Shown one piece after another: positions 48,237 to 59,529 of a stretch of DNA of 64,000 bases. Position 1 is the first letter of the stretch. Each line of letters starts with the position of its first letter. The stretch is from Liolophura sinensis (Eukaryota; Mollusca; Polyplacophora; Chitonida; Chitonidae). The stretch is from the NCBI RefSeq assembly GCF_032854445.1, contig NC_088300.1, positions 30,611,608 to 30,675,607 on the forward strand, in the 5' to 3' direction. Position numbers and translations under genes: made by a program. The notes under the pieces are model-generated. The model saw only the letters and a list, made by a program, of their open reading frames with translations, was not told the DNA's origin and did not search any database.

Positions 48237-48504
48237 GCCTCCATGGCTCAATTGGTTAACGCGCTAGCGCAGCCTTATGACCCAGGAGCCTCTCACCAAT
48301 GCGGTCTCTGTGAGTTCAAGTCAAAGTTATGCTGGCTTCCTCTCCGGCCATATGTGGGAAGGTCTGCCAGTAACCTGCGGATGGTTGTGGGTTTCCGCCG
48401 GGCTCTGCCCGGTATCCTCCCACTATAATGCCGGCTGCCATTGTATAAGTGAAATATTCTTGAGTACGGCGTAAAACACCAATTAAATAGATAAATAAAT
48501 AAAA
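48237..48504 (+). mobile_element. Full-length tRNA-headed SINE, family A
   Basis: The tRNA-like head has an A box ATGGCTCAATTGGTTAACGC and B box GTGAGTTCAAGTC. Then come ATGTGGGAAGGTCTG, CTGCGGATGGTTGTGGG, the inverted-repeat core CCGGGCTCTGCCCGG, TCCTCCCACTATAATG, AAGTGAAATATTCTTGAGTA, CGGCGTAAAACACCAAT and an (AAAT)n-type tail. It is the best reference copy in the window for the family. The general layout is that of the tRNA-derived SINEs widespread in molluscs. The published family name is not assigned here. No clear target duplication was seen. Confidence 0.88.
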
Positions 48505-51188
48505 TTAATCTAATGCCAGAACACAGCTGGAGGAATTACATATTACACAAGTCCTGGTTTTCCAAAGTTTGGTTGTTGTGCTGCATAATCACCTGTTCTG
48601 AAATTAATATTGTTTCATCATACATGTAGTAATTTGAGGGAAATAAAGGCCATAATCTACAGTCTCCACTCATCATGTGTTTATTGTGTATTAGTGCTTC
48701 TGTTTGTCTCTGACCTTTACCAGGTTTTGATATTGAACAGGAACTACCAAACTCTGGGTCGCCAAATTTGCTGAAACTGATTCTGTGTTAAGAACCTGTG
48801 ACCTTTTTGGTCAATATTCTCTCTAAATCATTCGCCTAAGGCTGTTATTATTTGAGCTAGTTGGGCTGATCATGATGGACAAAGCTTTTGGGGGGATTGC
48901 TGGGGAACCTGTCAGGACTTCCTCTCTGAGGGTCGGGTTGCCTGTGGGGTCTTATTGAAGTCCAACCCTCATCAGTCATCTATCAATCTTGCCAGTGATA
49001 CAGTACACATAGCTAAGCTGATTTTCAGGAGTAGAAGTGTATAGATTCTGTCTATTGGTTCAAAATGTGGAACAATTACATTTCTTTCATTGTGGTACCT
49101 TTGCTTTATTTTCAAAGCCATACTGGCGTGGACGGCTTTAGGCATAACAGTGTTTTCGTAGGACTGTATTACGATTAAAATTTATTGATATCAGAGGGTT
49201 TTACCCAGTTGTATTTATCCATCCAAGGGGATAGGTAAAATAGGAAATTAGCGCTCCACATATTTGGACACACTGTATGTTTTCAGAGCTTTCAACATGG
49301 GAGGGATTGAGAAAAGTAAGATCTGGACAGTGTGCTCAAACAAAATGGTCAGAAAAAGGTTCTGTTTGGACGCCCCTCTTTGACATTTGTAACTAACACA
49401 TGATGATTAATGTATTGGATGGTAATAGAGACCTGGTGTACATTATGTATAAGTAAAGTTTTTTTTTTTTGTTTTTAATGATTAACATTTTTAGTGAGAA
49501 TCAAATAGGATATTTATTGATTTGTTTGCTCAAAAGTCCACTATGTAGATGTGCATCCAATGGTTGGTGAGTATTGTGTATGTCCTTGAAAACTTCTAGA
49601 TGGGTGTAACAAACACAACCTCGGAAATAGCTGGACAACAATTGACAACAAGTAAGGGTTGAGTGGTAATACCAGTCTCAACTGAAGGTAGTAAATTGAA
49701 GCCAGTGCCAGAATGAATGATTTTTTTAGGTCAAGATTATTGGCTGTACATGGACAAATATGTACTGTCAAAAGTTCCATAGCCCTTGGCCAATCAGCTT
49801 ACAGGATTGAATCCAGCTTGAAGTGGTTTGCCTGTAGCCTTAAGTCAGGTGGAATGGTACTGTAGATGCAGTGCTGTGGTTTCTTTTTCCTGCTGCCGTA
49901 ATCAATAAAACTGACCAGTACCAGTCTTATTAGAAAAATATGCTTGAAAAAACATTATTTCAGTATAAATAAATAAATAAATCAGGTAATTTTTAAAAAG
50001 TAATATGAGTTTTAAACTGAGTAGGTACTGGACTGGACTCATTCATTTTAAAAAACACCTAGGATAATTATACTTGTAAGAATATGATTAGGTTCTGTTT
50101 TTTTGTTAATTAGGATTATAAATGAGTGAATTCAATGTTTTGCCATTTGGAGACATGTGAACAACTTTGCCGCAGTTCTTTCCTGCCTTAAAGGCTGGGA
50201 GAATTTTTTTTCCTCACTTTTCCTTTGAGTTTATCCATCTTGTTTTTTTTTTTTTTTTTGTTGTCTTCAACAGTTCTTTGTCTTGATCATTTCTTTGTCT
50301 TCACCTGCATGGGCCTAATGTATGCGGCTGGATACCTGCTGTGTCGTCTCCTTAGGGCCAAAAAAACACCTTAGACAGGAATCTTTTTCCTTTGCATAAT
50401 ACATTGGCAACCTTTTCGAGTTTCCTCTGATATTCTGCGTAGTCTTGGTGTCTGGGAGATGCTGTATGTTTTTTGTGGGAACACATTTTGACAAGACAAT
50501 GTAGTAAATCGTCTTATTTTCCCTGAATAATTAATGTGCTTCTTGAGGAAGGAAGAAATCTGAGAAACATGTCTCACGCAAAAAGTTTGTTCTCATTTGT
50601 GGAATGACCAGAGTCTGGTTTAGTTGTGTACCTGAATTTTTTTGCTCAATGAATTCTCTGACTTTACGTGCATGCATTCAGTGAAGTTTTATGTTACAAT
50701 ACTAATCTCAGTGGAGATAATTTGACTTGCTGTGAATTTTCATTTGTCTGAACAAAAGTTCTCAACTCTTCTGTCTGGTAGATTGAATAAAAATTGCTGT
50801 TCTTGTGTCTTTCATGGTTAATGTAAATGATGGGTCACACCACAGTAATTGAAGCTTTCTTGAGGATAAGTGAATTGTTCATTATTAAACAAGAATACAG
50901 AATGTGCCTGTATATGGATTTATGTGCCATTCAATTTCATACAGAACATTAACACATTTTAAAAGTAGTTCTTGGCAGAAGATTTTAACATATATTTTTT
51001 TCAGAGCTGAAAAACAAAATATCCCAGTAATTATCCTTAAGTATGTGTAGTGAAAATATGCTGATCAATCATAACCAAAAAACAATTGAAATGTATTGTT
51101 TGTATCATCATGAAATGATTAATATTTCAGCCTTAATCTCTAAGACTGTTTTATAATACAAAACAGTGATATCACATTCCCAGTCACT

Positions 51189-51317
51189 CTGCACATGGTC
51201 GTGGTTTCCCCTGGCTCTGCCCAGTTTCCTCCCACCATAATGCTCTCTACGGTCATATAAGTGAAATATTCTTGAGTATGGCATTAAAACACCAATCAAA
51301 TAAATAAATTAAAAACA
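51189..51317 (+). mobile_element. Short form of SINE family A with short target duplication
   Basis: ATGGTCGTGGTTTCCCCTGG, CTCTGCCCAGTTTCCTCCCA, TAAGTGAAATATTCTTGAGT and an AATCAAATAAATAAAT tail follow the family order. The 8-bp direct repeat CAGTCACT flanks it (51181-51188 and 51318-51325). It begins slightly further into the core than the other short copies. Confidence 0.82.
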
Positions 51318-51890
51318 CAGTCACTGAATAAATCCTTGTCGAGTACATGTTGTATACATATGAGTGCTATGTAGCTTTTGCACACCTCTGAAACAAACTT
51401 TTTTTTTTTAGAACATATATGTAAAATTAGACCAAGGGATAAAGAAAGGACATTATTGTTGGAATCCATGTTCCATGTTAAAGTTGTCATTAAAGAGAAT
51501 TGAATTGTCTGTTGGCAGAGCTCCTGTAACAAACAGTGATGTTCATCCAAAACCATTTGTCATTACTTATTTCCTGGTTTTGTTGACATGGCTAATCAGC
51601 AGAAGAATGGAAGTTGGACTGGGCTAGCCATTAATCTGAGGACAGTGTTTTAATGTTTAATGACTGGCTTGCAGGCATCTGGACATTCTACATCACTGAT
51701 GTATACTAGGCATATATAAAGTATATATAGTTATTTTTTTTTTTTTTGTTTTTGCGAGCAAGTGTCATCAGATTGTAATGATTTATTAAATGGATTTTTT
51801 TTGTTCATTAATATTTGGCTTGTGACGTGGTGTTTGTAGACTGGGGCTCTCATGACTGAGTTAATAAATTGTTGTGTTTTGTGTGTGCAG

Positions 51891-52067
51891 GTGATGGGGC
51901 AGACTATTTGAACATTGCGTTAAAAAATGGTGGAATTGCGGTCAGCGTCAACCTGGGGTCAGGAGTCTACACCAAGGACGTGTACTCTTCAGATCTTCAG
52001 CCTGAATACCCAGCGCTTAGATGACAACAAGTGGCACCATCTGGTGGTGAAACGGGAAGCCAGAGAG
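51891..52067 (+). CDS. Alpha-neurexin, third coding exon (LNS2), frame broken once
   Basis: Entered in phase 1, the exon reads GDGADYLNIALKNGGIAVSV then NLGSG, a clear match to neurexin LNS2 (ADYxNLALKNG...NLGSG). In that frame a TGA appears at 52022. From about 52014 the match continues one base out of phase as RLDDNKWHHLVVKREARE, again typical (xF/LDDNxWH). The 177-nt exon is thus one base too long, or two too short, for its phases (1 in, 0 out). The shift must lie within 51965-52013. The spacer there is 49 nt, against about 33 nt in my recollection of fly and human proteins. The cause may be a sequencing or assembly indel, an allele, or real decay. The donor GTAAAT follows 52067, at the position of vertebrate splice site 2. 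Confidence 0.88.
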
Positions 52068-54984
52068 GTAAATTTTATTGCCCTTCTCTTTTTTTAATTG
52101 CCAGCATTTGCAAACAAAAATTGCTCAGAAACTCCCATTGTAATAAAATGCATTTCTCGTGAAATTAGAATCTAATGACTTATCTACTGATTCTTTATTT
52201 TATGGTCCATTTCTGTCATAAATTTTATTGTCTCTGTTAGAAACAACTGAGTACTTGAAGGAAAGCAATGCTTTACTTAACACCTTCTTTAAATGACCTA
52301 AAATTTCGTCCAAAAAATGAGGCAAATAAATGTCACGAAATATTGCTTTTGGTAATGGAAATTGATACCCTTTTTCCTGTAGGACATCGCCCTATCTTCC
52401 AAAACTTTCTGATATCAGCAGAACTCTTAGAATCAGGCAAAATAAAAATAAAATTTAGTTGTGGATGAAGTTTTACATCATTTACGGTACATAGATAGTT
52501 CTTCTCCCAAAAAAATAGGTCACTAGGACAAAGCATTTATTAATTAAAATATAAGCACAACTTAAATTTGAAACCATTATGAAATTGTTTCTTCAGTCTA
52601 CACTTGTTTGTGAAGAGGGCATGCAAGATGTTTGTCTGGTTTTGTTGTTCTTTTGCATGGTGATAAACCCAATGGTTTCAAGCTCTAAAACAACAGGTGT
52701 TGCTTGTCAAGTTTTTTTTTTTGATGGCACGACGTTGTGTTGGAATGAGTATGTCATGTGATCATTTAAGCATAGTTCTGTCTTTAATTCTGCTGTTAAG
52801 TTCATTTTTTCATAAAAACAGACCTTTCATACAGCAGAGTTTGTGAAGAAGTACATATTGTGTTGCATAAACATGTAAATGTAAGACATGCATTGTAACA
52901 TTCTACTTTGCATTGATTGTGTAGTTAAAAAAATTTTCTTTGTTTCTAAGGAAAGTTATTTGTGTATTAAATATTACATGTACATAATAATTCATAGGTA
53001 TTTATCTTCCATCCAACCAATGACCACTCATCTCATCTAATTGCTTTTGATTTTATAGTTTAAGAGTAAACAGCAAAAATATCTTTTTATAATACTGGTA
53101 CATTTTATAAGCTGATTTAGCCCTAATCTGATTTGAATGGATTGTAGGACATAGCAGCTAGCCGTACAAGAAACAAAAATGTCAGATCCACCAGTGATTA
53201 AATAGTCTATAAATACTGAAGTAATCAGTTTATTGTGAGTTTCTTTTTAACTCCAGGCGAACAGTACATCTTATATATACAGTATAGCCAAGCTGTCCTT
53301 GCGGCATTTCTGCAGTTATTTATTTTTTGGGGAAGTCTCTTTTAAGGAACATTTCATGCATTAGGCTAGGCACAAAAAGTTCTGAGGGAAAATAGCTCTT
53401 TGAGACTAAGGCACCAACGGTAGTCAAATTACGATGAAGCATTCCATCTGGTAAATTGTTATGGGACGATGAGAATAAACTATCCTGCAATGGAACAAAG
53501 TTGCTTTGCTAGTGGCATGGTGTGAGAGAAACAAAAAAAAAAACAAATGCCAATGGACAGATTGAAGACTTTCAGCACTTGAGCATTTCATAGTCTTGAA
53601 AAAGTTGTGTGTTTGACAAATTGTCTCATTTGTTGGTCCCCTGTGGCTATGGTATGTGTGTTTTTGGTTAGCCCATAATTTTGTTCCTGGCAATCCTTTT
53701 GACATTTCTCTTTTGGATTTCCTATTTATTTATCCTCAGGGATTCTGGTGCTGTGTCACTTAGAGACACAAGAATAGACCCAGAAAACGAACTTAACAAT
53801 GTTGCCTGTAAACCAATATGTAGAAATTGGCTGTCCATGTACATACTCATATCCATGAAAAACTAGCGTACGTTGGCGCTTTATTGTCCCTGTAAACATA
53901 TGAGATAAATCTGGCTTTAGTATGGCAGGAAACACCAATAACTAGGGCGAGGCTTATGGGTCAAGATTGGAGAACAAGTACCAGAATATACATTTAATCC
54001 AGGTTTATAATAAACACATGCACATATATCAGAATTCAGCATAAACATGCCAGTAGTTGGCAAAAGTCATTTCAGTACTGTTTGGGACTGAAAGTATTTG
54101 CAAGACAGATATGTTTACACATAAAAAGAAAAAACATGGATTCTAAGAGAATATCCTTAAGGTGACTTTTTGATGTCCAGATATATTGCAGGAATGTCAG
54201 TTTATCAGTAATTTCTGATCAAATTTTTGACCTGTGTGTCTGTAGCTTTGAAGGGATCAGGACAAGGAATTGCTAGGCCTTGTATTGTTCTGGTAAAGGC
54301 AGTCATCTTGGAGAGATTTTCCACTGTAGCGCATCCATTTTATTGGATAAGCTCACATTGCTTTAGGATCTGACCAATCAGTGCTTGGACTTGTGATTCA
54401 TATTGAGCTCTTCTATGTTTGAGGAAGCAAAATGGACATATGAAATGTTTAATCCTTTTTTAAGGATTTCCAGACACCTATGTATAACTGATAATCACAT
54501 ACTCATGTGTACGTCTCTTGATGTAATTTTGTGAAGATGAAACTGTTTGCTGTATGGAATATCTCGTACATTTATTACCTCTGCAAGTTTGACAGTTAGT
54601 GGTGAAGCCATAGGATGTATAAATTTTCATGGCCAGTTGAGTGCTGTAATTTTTGAGACATCAGGTCTTCTCCTTTTAGTCAGTATACCTGTAATTATAA
54701 CAGGCACACACTGTTTTTCTTTTCTCACATGGTTAGTCCATCAAACTGACAACATATACATATCTTTACTTTCCAAAAAAGCTGAGAGACAGTGGTTATT
54801 TTTTGCTTTCCGCACTACTAATATGTGTCCTAATGGTTGGAAGAAAAACATTGCCAGAATCTGTGAACTTCATGATTGCCCAGGGATCTTGAGTCATCTA
54901 AACCTATGTTTGCTGGAAAATTATATAGCTATGAGTTAAATCTGCTGAACGCATTAAGCCCCTTTGGTTTCACCAGCGAATTTC

Positions 54985-55560
54985 CCAGTTTAGTTGCAGG
55001 AATTATTTATGACTACATTCGCCTAAAATCCAGTCAAGCAACTTAGATTGCCTTCTTTCTGTCCATTATCCAAGCTTTGCTCTCAGTGGCAGTGTATTTC
55101 GCTAGACCGCACCACAAACCGATAGTTCACAGGGATGAGGATTTCGGTGACATTAGTTCAGACTAATGATAGTATGCCTGACTGAACATTTGTTGTGTGT
55201 TCATTGGCTGGAATGGGGCAGGATATGATGTGTGCTGCTATTGGTGGAAAGTGAGCGATAATAATCTAATTTGCCCCAGCTACCTTTTAATTTGGCACTG
55301 TGACATCTGCCTGTTATACCATTCCTACACATTGGATTGGGTCTTCTCGGATCCACTGAACCGTTATCAGTTCTGCCCTTTTGGTGTGGTCAGGGTTAAA
55401 ACCCCACCCACAGGGGTCTGGCTGCAAACCTCTGGGGAAGGCCATGTTACAGGTTCATCCTTGGTCCCCAGCAATGGTTTCGCAGGCAACATGGTCACAC
55501 CGAAACATGCATCAGGAGGTTTGTGGGGAAAACCCATGTTGAACTGATAATCTCATTCCA
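54985..55560. promoter_or_regulatory. Homopolymer-poor, GC-richer island (candidate conserved element)
   Basis: Compared with its surroundings this ~575-bp stretch has few A/T runs and balanced composition, including segments such as AGCGATAATAATCTAATTTG and TTTTAATTTGGCACTGTGAC. The longest open frame (116 codons from about 55197) shows no family resemblance. A conserved non-coding element is the simplest idea; an unrecognised exon is the alternative. Confidence 0.2.
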
Positions 55561-56292
55561 CAAGGGAAATCCACTTCAGTTGATTGGAGGTGTTAATTTC
55601 TCGATGGCTACTTCTCGGGGAAAGGCACTCAGTTCATGGCCCATACCAAGAAGGAATGGTCGCACCTGAACACTAACATTTTATTATGCCAACAAGTGAT
55701 TGCATTTTAAGGATGGCCTAATTTAATTCATGCTTCTGCTAGTTATGAATAAAATATGACCGATGTCTGTAATTTTTTTCATTTGGCTCTAGTTACCGAT
55801 CTGGCCACCATACTTTATTGATGTCATTTCAAAGCTGTTTAAATTATTGATGTCCTAAAATGCCAATCGGATTGCCACTGACTGGTCTCTATGATCCATG
55901 GAGAATTTCTGTCCCGGATTTGTCAAGGACACTTCAGTGCCTCCTTCTCTGCTCTTTTTTTGTGTCAGAGCTGTGGAATTTATACCTAATAAGATCAAAT
56001 GGTAGCCATTTTCTTTACATTGATTGGTGATGCCCTCAAACAAGATTTAATCTCTTCTGAGTCAGTGTTTGTTAAAATTCAGACTGGCAGTGATCCTCTG
56101 TGTGTAGCTCCTTTACATGCCGTTATTAACATTTAACATCAGAGACCTGGGACTGGCACAAAAAGAGAGGAAAAAAACAAAGAAGTCGATCTTGAGCCTC
56201 CAGAATCCTCTTATGTTGTTGATGTGGTTTTGTGTGCAATGAAGAACTCTGTCATTACAAATTTGGTTTGAAAAAGCATTGCTGTTATTGTT

Positions 56293-57040
56293 TCTGGCAA
56301 TACTAATGTATGTGTTAACTCATCTCCTAAACCTCTGTGGTGAATTCTGTGTCTCTGGGAACATTAGTTTGTACTGATTCAGTTTTGTACTCCGCACGAA
56401 TATGGTGGCAGTGGGGGGAATTATGATTAAACCTACGTTTTTATATGTGCATATGGTTTTTTCTTGGCTGCAAAGTTTTGGTTTGTGACTCGATTTCCAA
56501 TGCCTTGCGGGTAAAAATGTATGAACACATGGATGTCTGAAAATAGTAATTGATTTTAGTAATTGTTTCACTCATCTCCAAAACCTCTGTGGTGAATTCT
56601 ATGTCTCTGCGAACATTTGTTTGTACTGATTCAGTTTTGTACTCCACACGAATATGGTGGCAGTGGTGGGATTTTAATGTTGAAACCTACGTTTTTATAT
56701 GTGCATATGATTTTTTTCTTGGCTGCAAAGTTTTGGTTTGTGACTCAATTTCCAATGCCTTGCAGGTAAAAATGTATGAACACATGGATGTCTGGCAATA
56801 GTAATTGATTTTAGTAATTGTTTCACTCATCTCCAAAACCTCTGTGGTGAATTCTGTGTCTCTGGGAACATTTGTTTGTACTGATTCAGTTTTGTACTCC
56901 GCACGAATATGGTGGCTGTGGTTGGATTGTATAATGAAACCTACGTTTTTATATGTGCATATGATTTTTTCTTGGCTGCAAAGTTTTGGTTTGTAGCTTG
57001 TTTTCCAATGCCTTGCAGACATGTGTACATGGATGCCTTA
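56293..57040. repeat. Tandem repeat of about 254 bp, 3 copies
   Basis: CTCATCTCC(T/A)AAACCTCTGTGG recurs at 56319, 56571 and 56826 (periods 252 and 255), and each copy continues through GTACTGATTCAGTTTTGTAC and TTTTTATATGTGCATATG to TTTCCAATGCCTTGC. The copies differ by scattered substitutions and short indels. Frames of 60-110 codons are shared by the copies on both strands, which reflects the duplication and does not show coding. Confidence 0.92.
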
Positions 57041-57690
57041 AAAAATTATGCTGGTTTGTTGTAGTTGTACATGTATTCCAATATTGAACAAGTACACGTG
57101 GTTTGCAAACTTCTGATTAAACTATGTATTAATACTGACTTCTCAGTTTTGTGTGAGGCTGCATTTGTACAGAACTCATCAGAGATATCATCATGTTTGT
57201 TTGAGTTAATAAACATGTATGCATGTCACACGTGGCATGACCAAAGCTTGTGGCATGTTTTTGGACTGGATATTGGAAATGCGTTTTTCAAGTATGGTAA
57301 TATGCATTATTTGGTTTTTGTGGGTGTGGAGGAATTATAAATTGTTAACAAGATCTCATTAACGTGTGATTGTTTCTGCTACAACAGCTAACCCGGAATA
57401 AAGGTGTATGCTATGTAAGTAAACAGCTGCTGTTTGGTATCGTGATTCAGTGTTGTTAACATCAGTAAATCGGTCAAGGGCTCCTTTTTGAGAGTTTTTG
57501 GAAATTTGCTTGTTGATTTTATGACTGGTATAATTAAGAGTCAACCTTTAAGTGTAAATGCCCTTCCACTGTGTTTCAGTTGGTTTAAAGTAAATTTGGA
57601 AAAACTGGTTGTTTGTTTGTTACTGCAGTATATAAAGACTTTTGATCTCTGAACATGGGTTGTTCAGAGAGTGTATACATGTAAAACCTG

Positions 57691-57707
57691 TATGTATGTA
57701 TGTATGT
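57691..57707. repeat. (TATG)n microsatellite
   Basis: Four tetranucleotide units of TATG occur here. This is a minor feature. Confidence 0.8.
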
Positions 57708-58941
57708 AGTAGTTGGGGTAGGGGGCTTTTTGTTTGAGAAATTCATGACTATAAAATGTCTATGTTCAAGTGAAAGTAAGCAGAAAAATAAGTAAGCCTC
57801 AGTGGAACTGAAAATTATATTTAACACTACCATATTTATTTATTTTTTTAATTTAAGTTTAAATGCTAGACTTAAAATGTAGTTTTCAATGCCCTTTCCA
57901 CTGATGCTTATATATTTGTTTTTCCGTTTCTTTTGCTTCCGTGAAGGTTTTAGATGTAATAACTAGTGTATTCCTAGGATAATAGATCCCAACCCCCCAC
58001 ATGTCTGTAAACCTACCTCCCCCTCCCCAGTGTGTGCCAACCTTGAGTGATAGCAGGGTACATCAAGTTTAATAAATAAACTGAGGGGTAAGTTTAGAAA
58101 ACTACCATTTAAATTTATTAACAGATGTTAATCAAATTTAAGAGGATTTTATTCCCTGTGTCAAAATCTATGTCCAAGATCTTTTTGGAAAAATTATTTA
58201 GAAAAACATTTGATCAATTTAATATCTTAGCCAAGAATCCTGACCCAAGTTAAATGTAGGTTGAGTTCATTTCACTAGACTGTAACTTTAATTTGTTGAA
58301 ACTTTCAAACTGTAGAGGCCTTAATTGCCTCTTGACGAGCTTCAGTCTATAGGCAATTCCATGTCTACTTTGGCTCATTTATTTTTGTTAAATGCCTTCA
58401 GAGGTTAAATTATGGTAGTGCTAACTCCTGCTCTATGTTGTGTTTAGTATCATGTGCCATTTCTTTCTCTTGTGGGTTGACCCATCCACAGTTCCTCCCC
58501 TGTGTACATAATTGGTTTGGGTGTAGTTTGATATATGACGAACAAAACACAAATGAGTTCATCAGATCTCAGTCTACAGGATGTGGTGGTGGCAGTTTAG
58601 TAACAATTTTCCCCATAATTTAAGCAAATTATACATTAGCTACAGGTGATTAAATGTTAGCAATGTATGAACTTTGTTATGAAACACAACATTTATGACC
58701 TGCAAATTATGAGACATTTTTTTTTCAATTAATGAAATTGTGTTTTAATCCATTAAATGAAAAAAATTCATCCCTTGCATGGTTGATATATGTATATTAG
58801 TTTTTATGACTTATATTGTGTTTTGTTAGATTGTTTGAATGTATTTTCTCGAAGTTGATACACTGTTATGCTGGTGTTATGTATGTTACAGATAAATGTG
58901 GGAAAAAAATTACTTTTAACTTCCCAGTTACTTTGAGTGAA

Positions 58942-59287
58942 ACCGGCTGCGATAGCTCAGTTGGTAGAGCATCCACTTCAGGAGCGGTAGATCCAGGGTC
59001 AATCCTGGGTTGAGTCACACCTAAGACCTTAAAAGAGAAAGTTGTAACTTCCTCGCTTGGCGCACTGGAGGGGGATAGTGCAACAACTGGTTGACCCATA
59101 TCAGTATAATGGCTCGGTTGGGGCGGCCTACTTGCCTTTGGTAAGGCGTCTCAGTAGACATCCGTCCTGCAACAAGGAGGCACATTACATGCACTCTAAG
59201 GATTCCTTTGTCGTCATATGTCGACACATATGACATATAGTGAAAAATTGTTATGTAGGACGTTAAACCCCCAGCACTCACTCACTC
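58942..59287 (+). mobile_element. Full-length tRNA-headed, CACT-tailed SINE, family B
   Basis: The head GGCTGCGATAGCTCAGTTGG, TAGAGCA carries a good tRNA A box, and AGGGTCAATCC a degenerate B box. The body includes ATCAGTATAATGGCTCGG, GGTAAGGCGTCTCAGTAGAC, CAACAAGGAGGCACATTACA and TGCACTCTAAGGATTCC, and the tail is GACGTTAAACCC...CACTCACTCACT. The flanks ACTTTGAGTGAA (58930-58941) and ACTTTTAGTGAA (59288-59299) match at 11 of 12 positions, so both ends are defined. It is a pol III-type retroposon depending on a LINE; no enzyme is encoded. Confidence 0.9.
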
Positions 59288-59336
59288 ACTTTTAGTGAAT
59301 TTCCTGATCAAACAGTTTATCCTCACAAAATCTGTC

Positions 59337-59394
59337 ATTCTGCTGCCTTACCCAGGGGACTGTGTTTTCAGTCCCCTGGGTAAGGCAGCAGAAT
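59337..59394. repeat. Perfect 25-bp inverted repeat with 8-nt loop
   Basis: The left arm 59337-59361 begins ATTCTGCTGCCTTACCC and the right arm 59370-59394 is its exact complement, ending GGGTAAGGCAGCAGAAT, around GTGTTTTC. It could extrude as a cruciform or fold as an RNA hairpin. It is shorter than a typical animal pre-miRNA. It lies 38 bp after the target duplication of the family B SINE. Confidence 0.92.
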
Positions 59395-59466
59395 CAATCA
59401 AGGGGTAACTTAGATAAGATGTGTAATGAATAGGCCCATTTGTCAAGATTGAGGTGTCTTGTTTTG

Positions 59467-59529
59467 AATGTGCTCTGATAGATGTGCCCTGATAGATGTG
59501 CTCTGTTAGATGTGCTCTGATAGATGTAG
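59467..59529. repeat. 14-bp tandem repeat, about 4 copies
   Basis: GATGTGCTCTGATA recurs in register from 59467 with single-base changes (for example GCCCTG, TGTTA). It is a small minisatellite. Confidence 0.85.

Larger units (their letters stand above)
44009..51890 (+). other. Neurexin intron within LNS2 (7.9 kb)
   Basis: The borders are GTAGGT and TTGTGTGTGCAG. It holds a (TA)n run (44261-44303), an 80-bp tandem duplication (44852-45010), an alternating pyrimidine-purine tract (45287-45370), two SINE tail fragments (45400-45472, 45501-45537), the 37-bp minisatellite (46551-47233), and SINE copies at 48237-48504 and 51189-51317. No other coding sequence was recognised between these. Confidence 0.88.

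Noticed and set aside
51891-52067. Alternative that a 28-nt GT...AG segment (51965-51992) is a spliced intron restoring the frame
   Set aside because: Removing it does restore the frame, but 28 nt is far below the size of known spliceosomal introns; an indel is more likely. RNA data would decide.
56320-57022. Conserved-looking frames of 60-111 codons on both strands
   Set aside because: Similarity between the frames comes from the 254-bp tandem duplication, and both strands are equally open.
58944-59020. Apparent tRNA gene
   Set aside because: The A box is good but the B box is degenerate and the acceptor arms do not pair; the sequence is the head of a SINE with defined target duplications.
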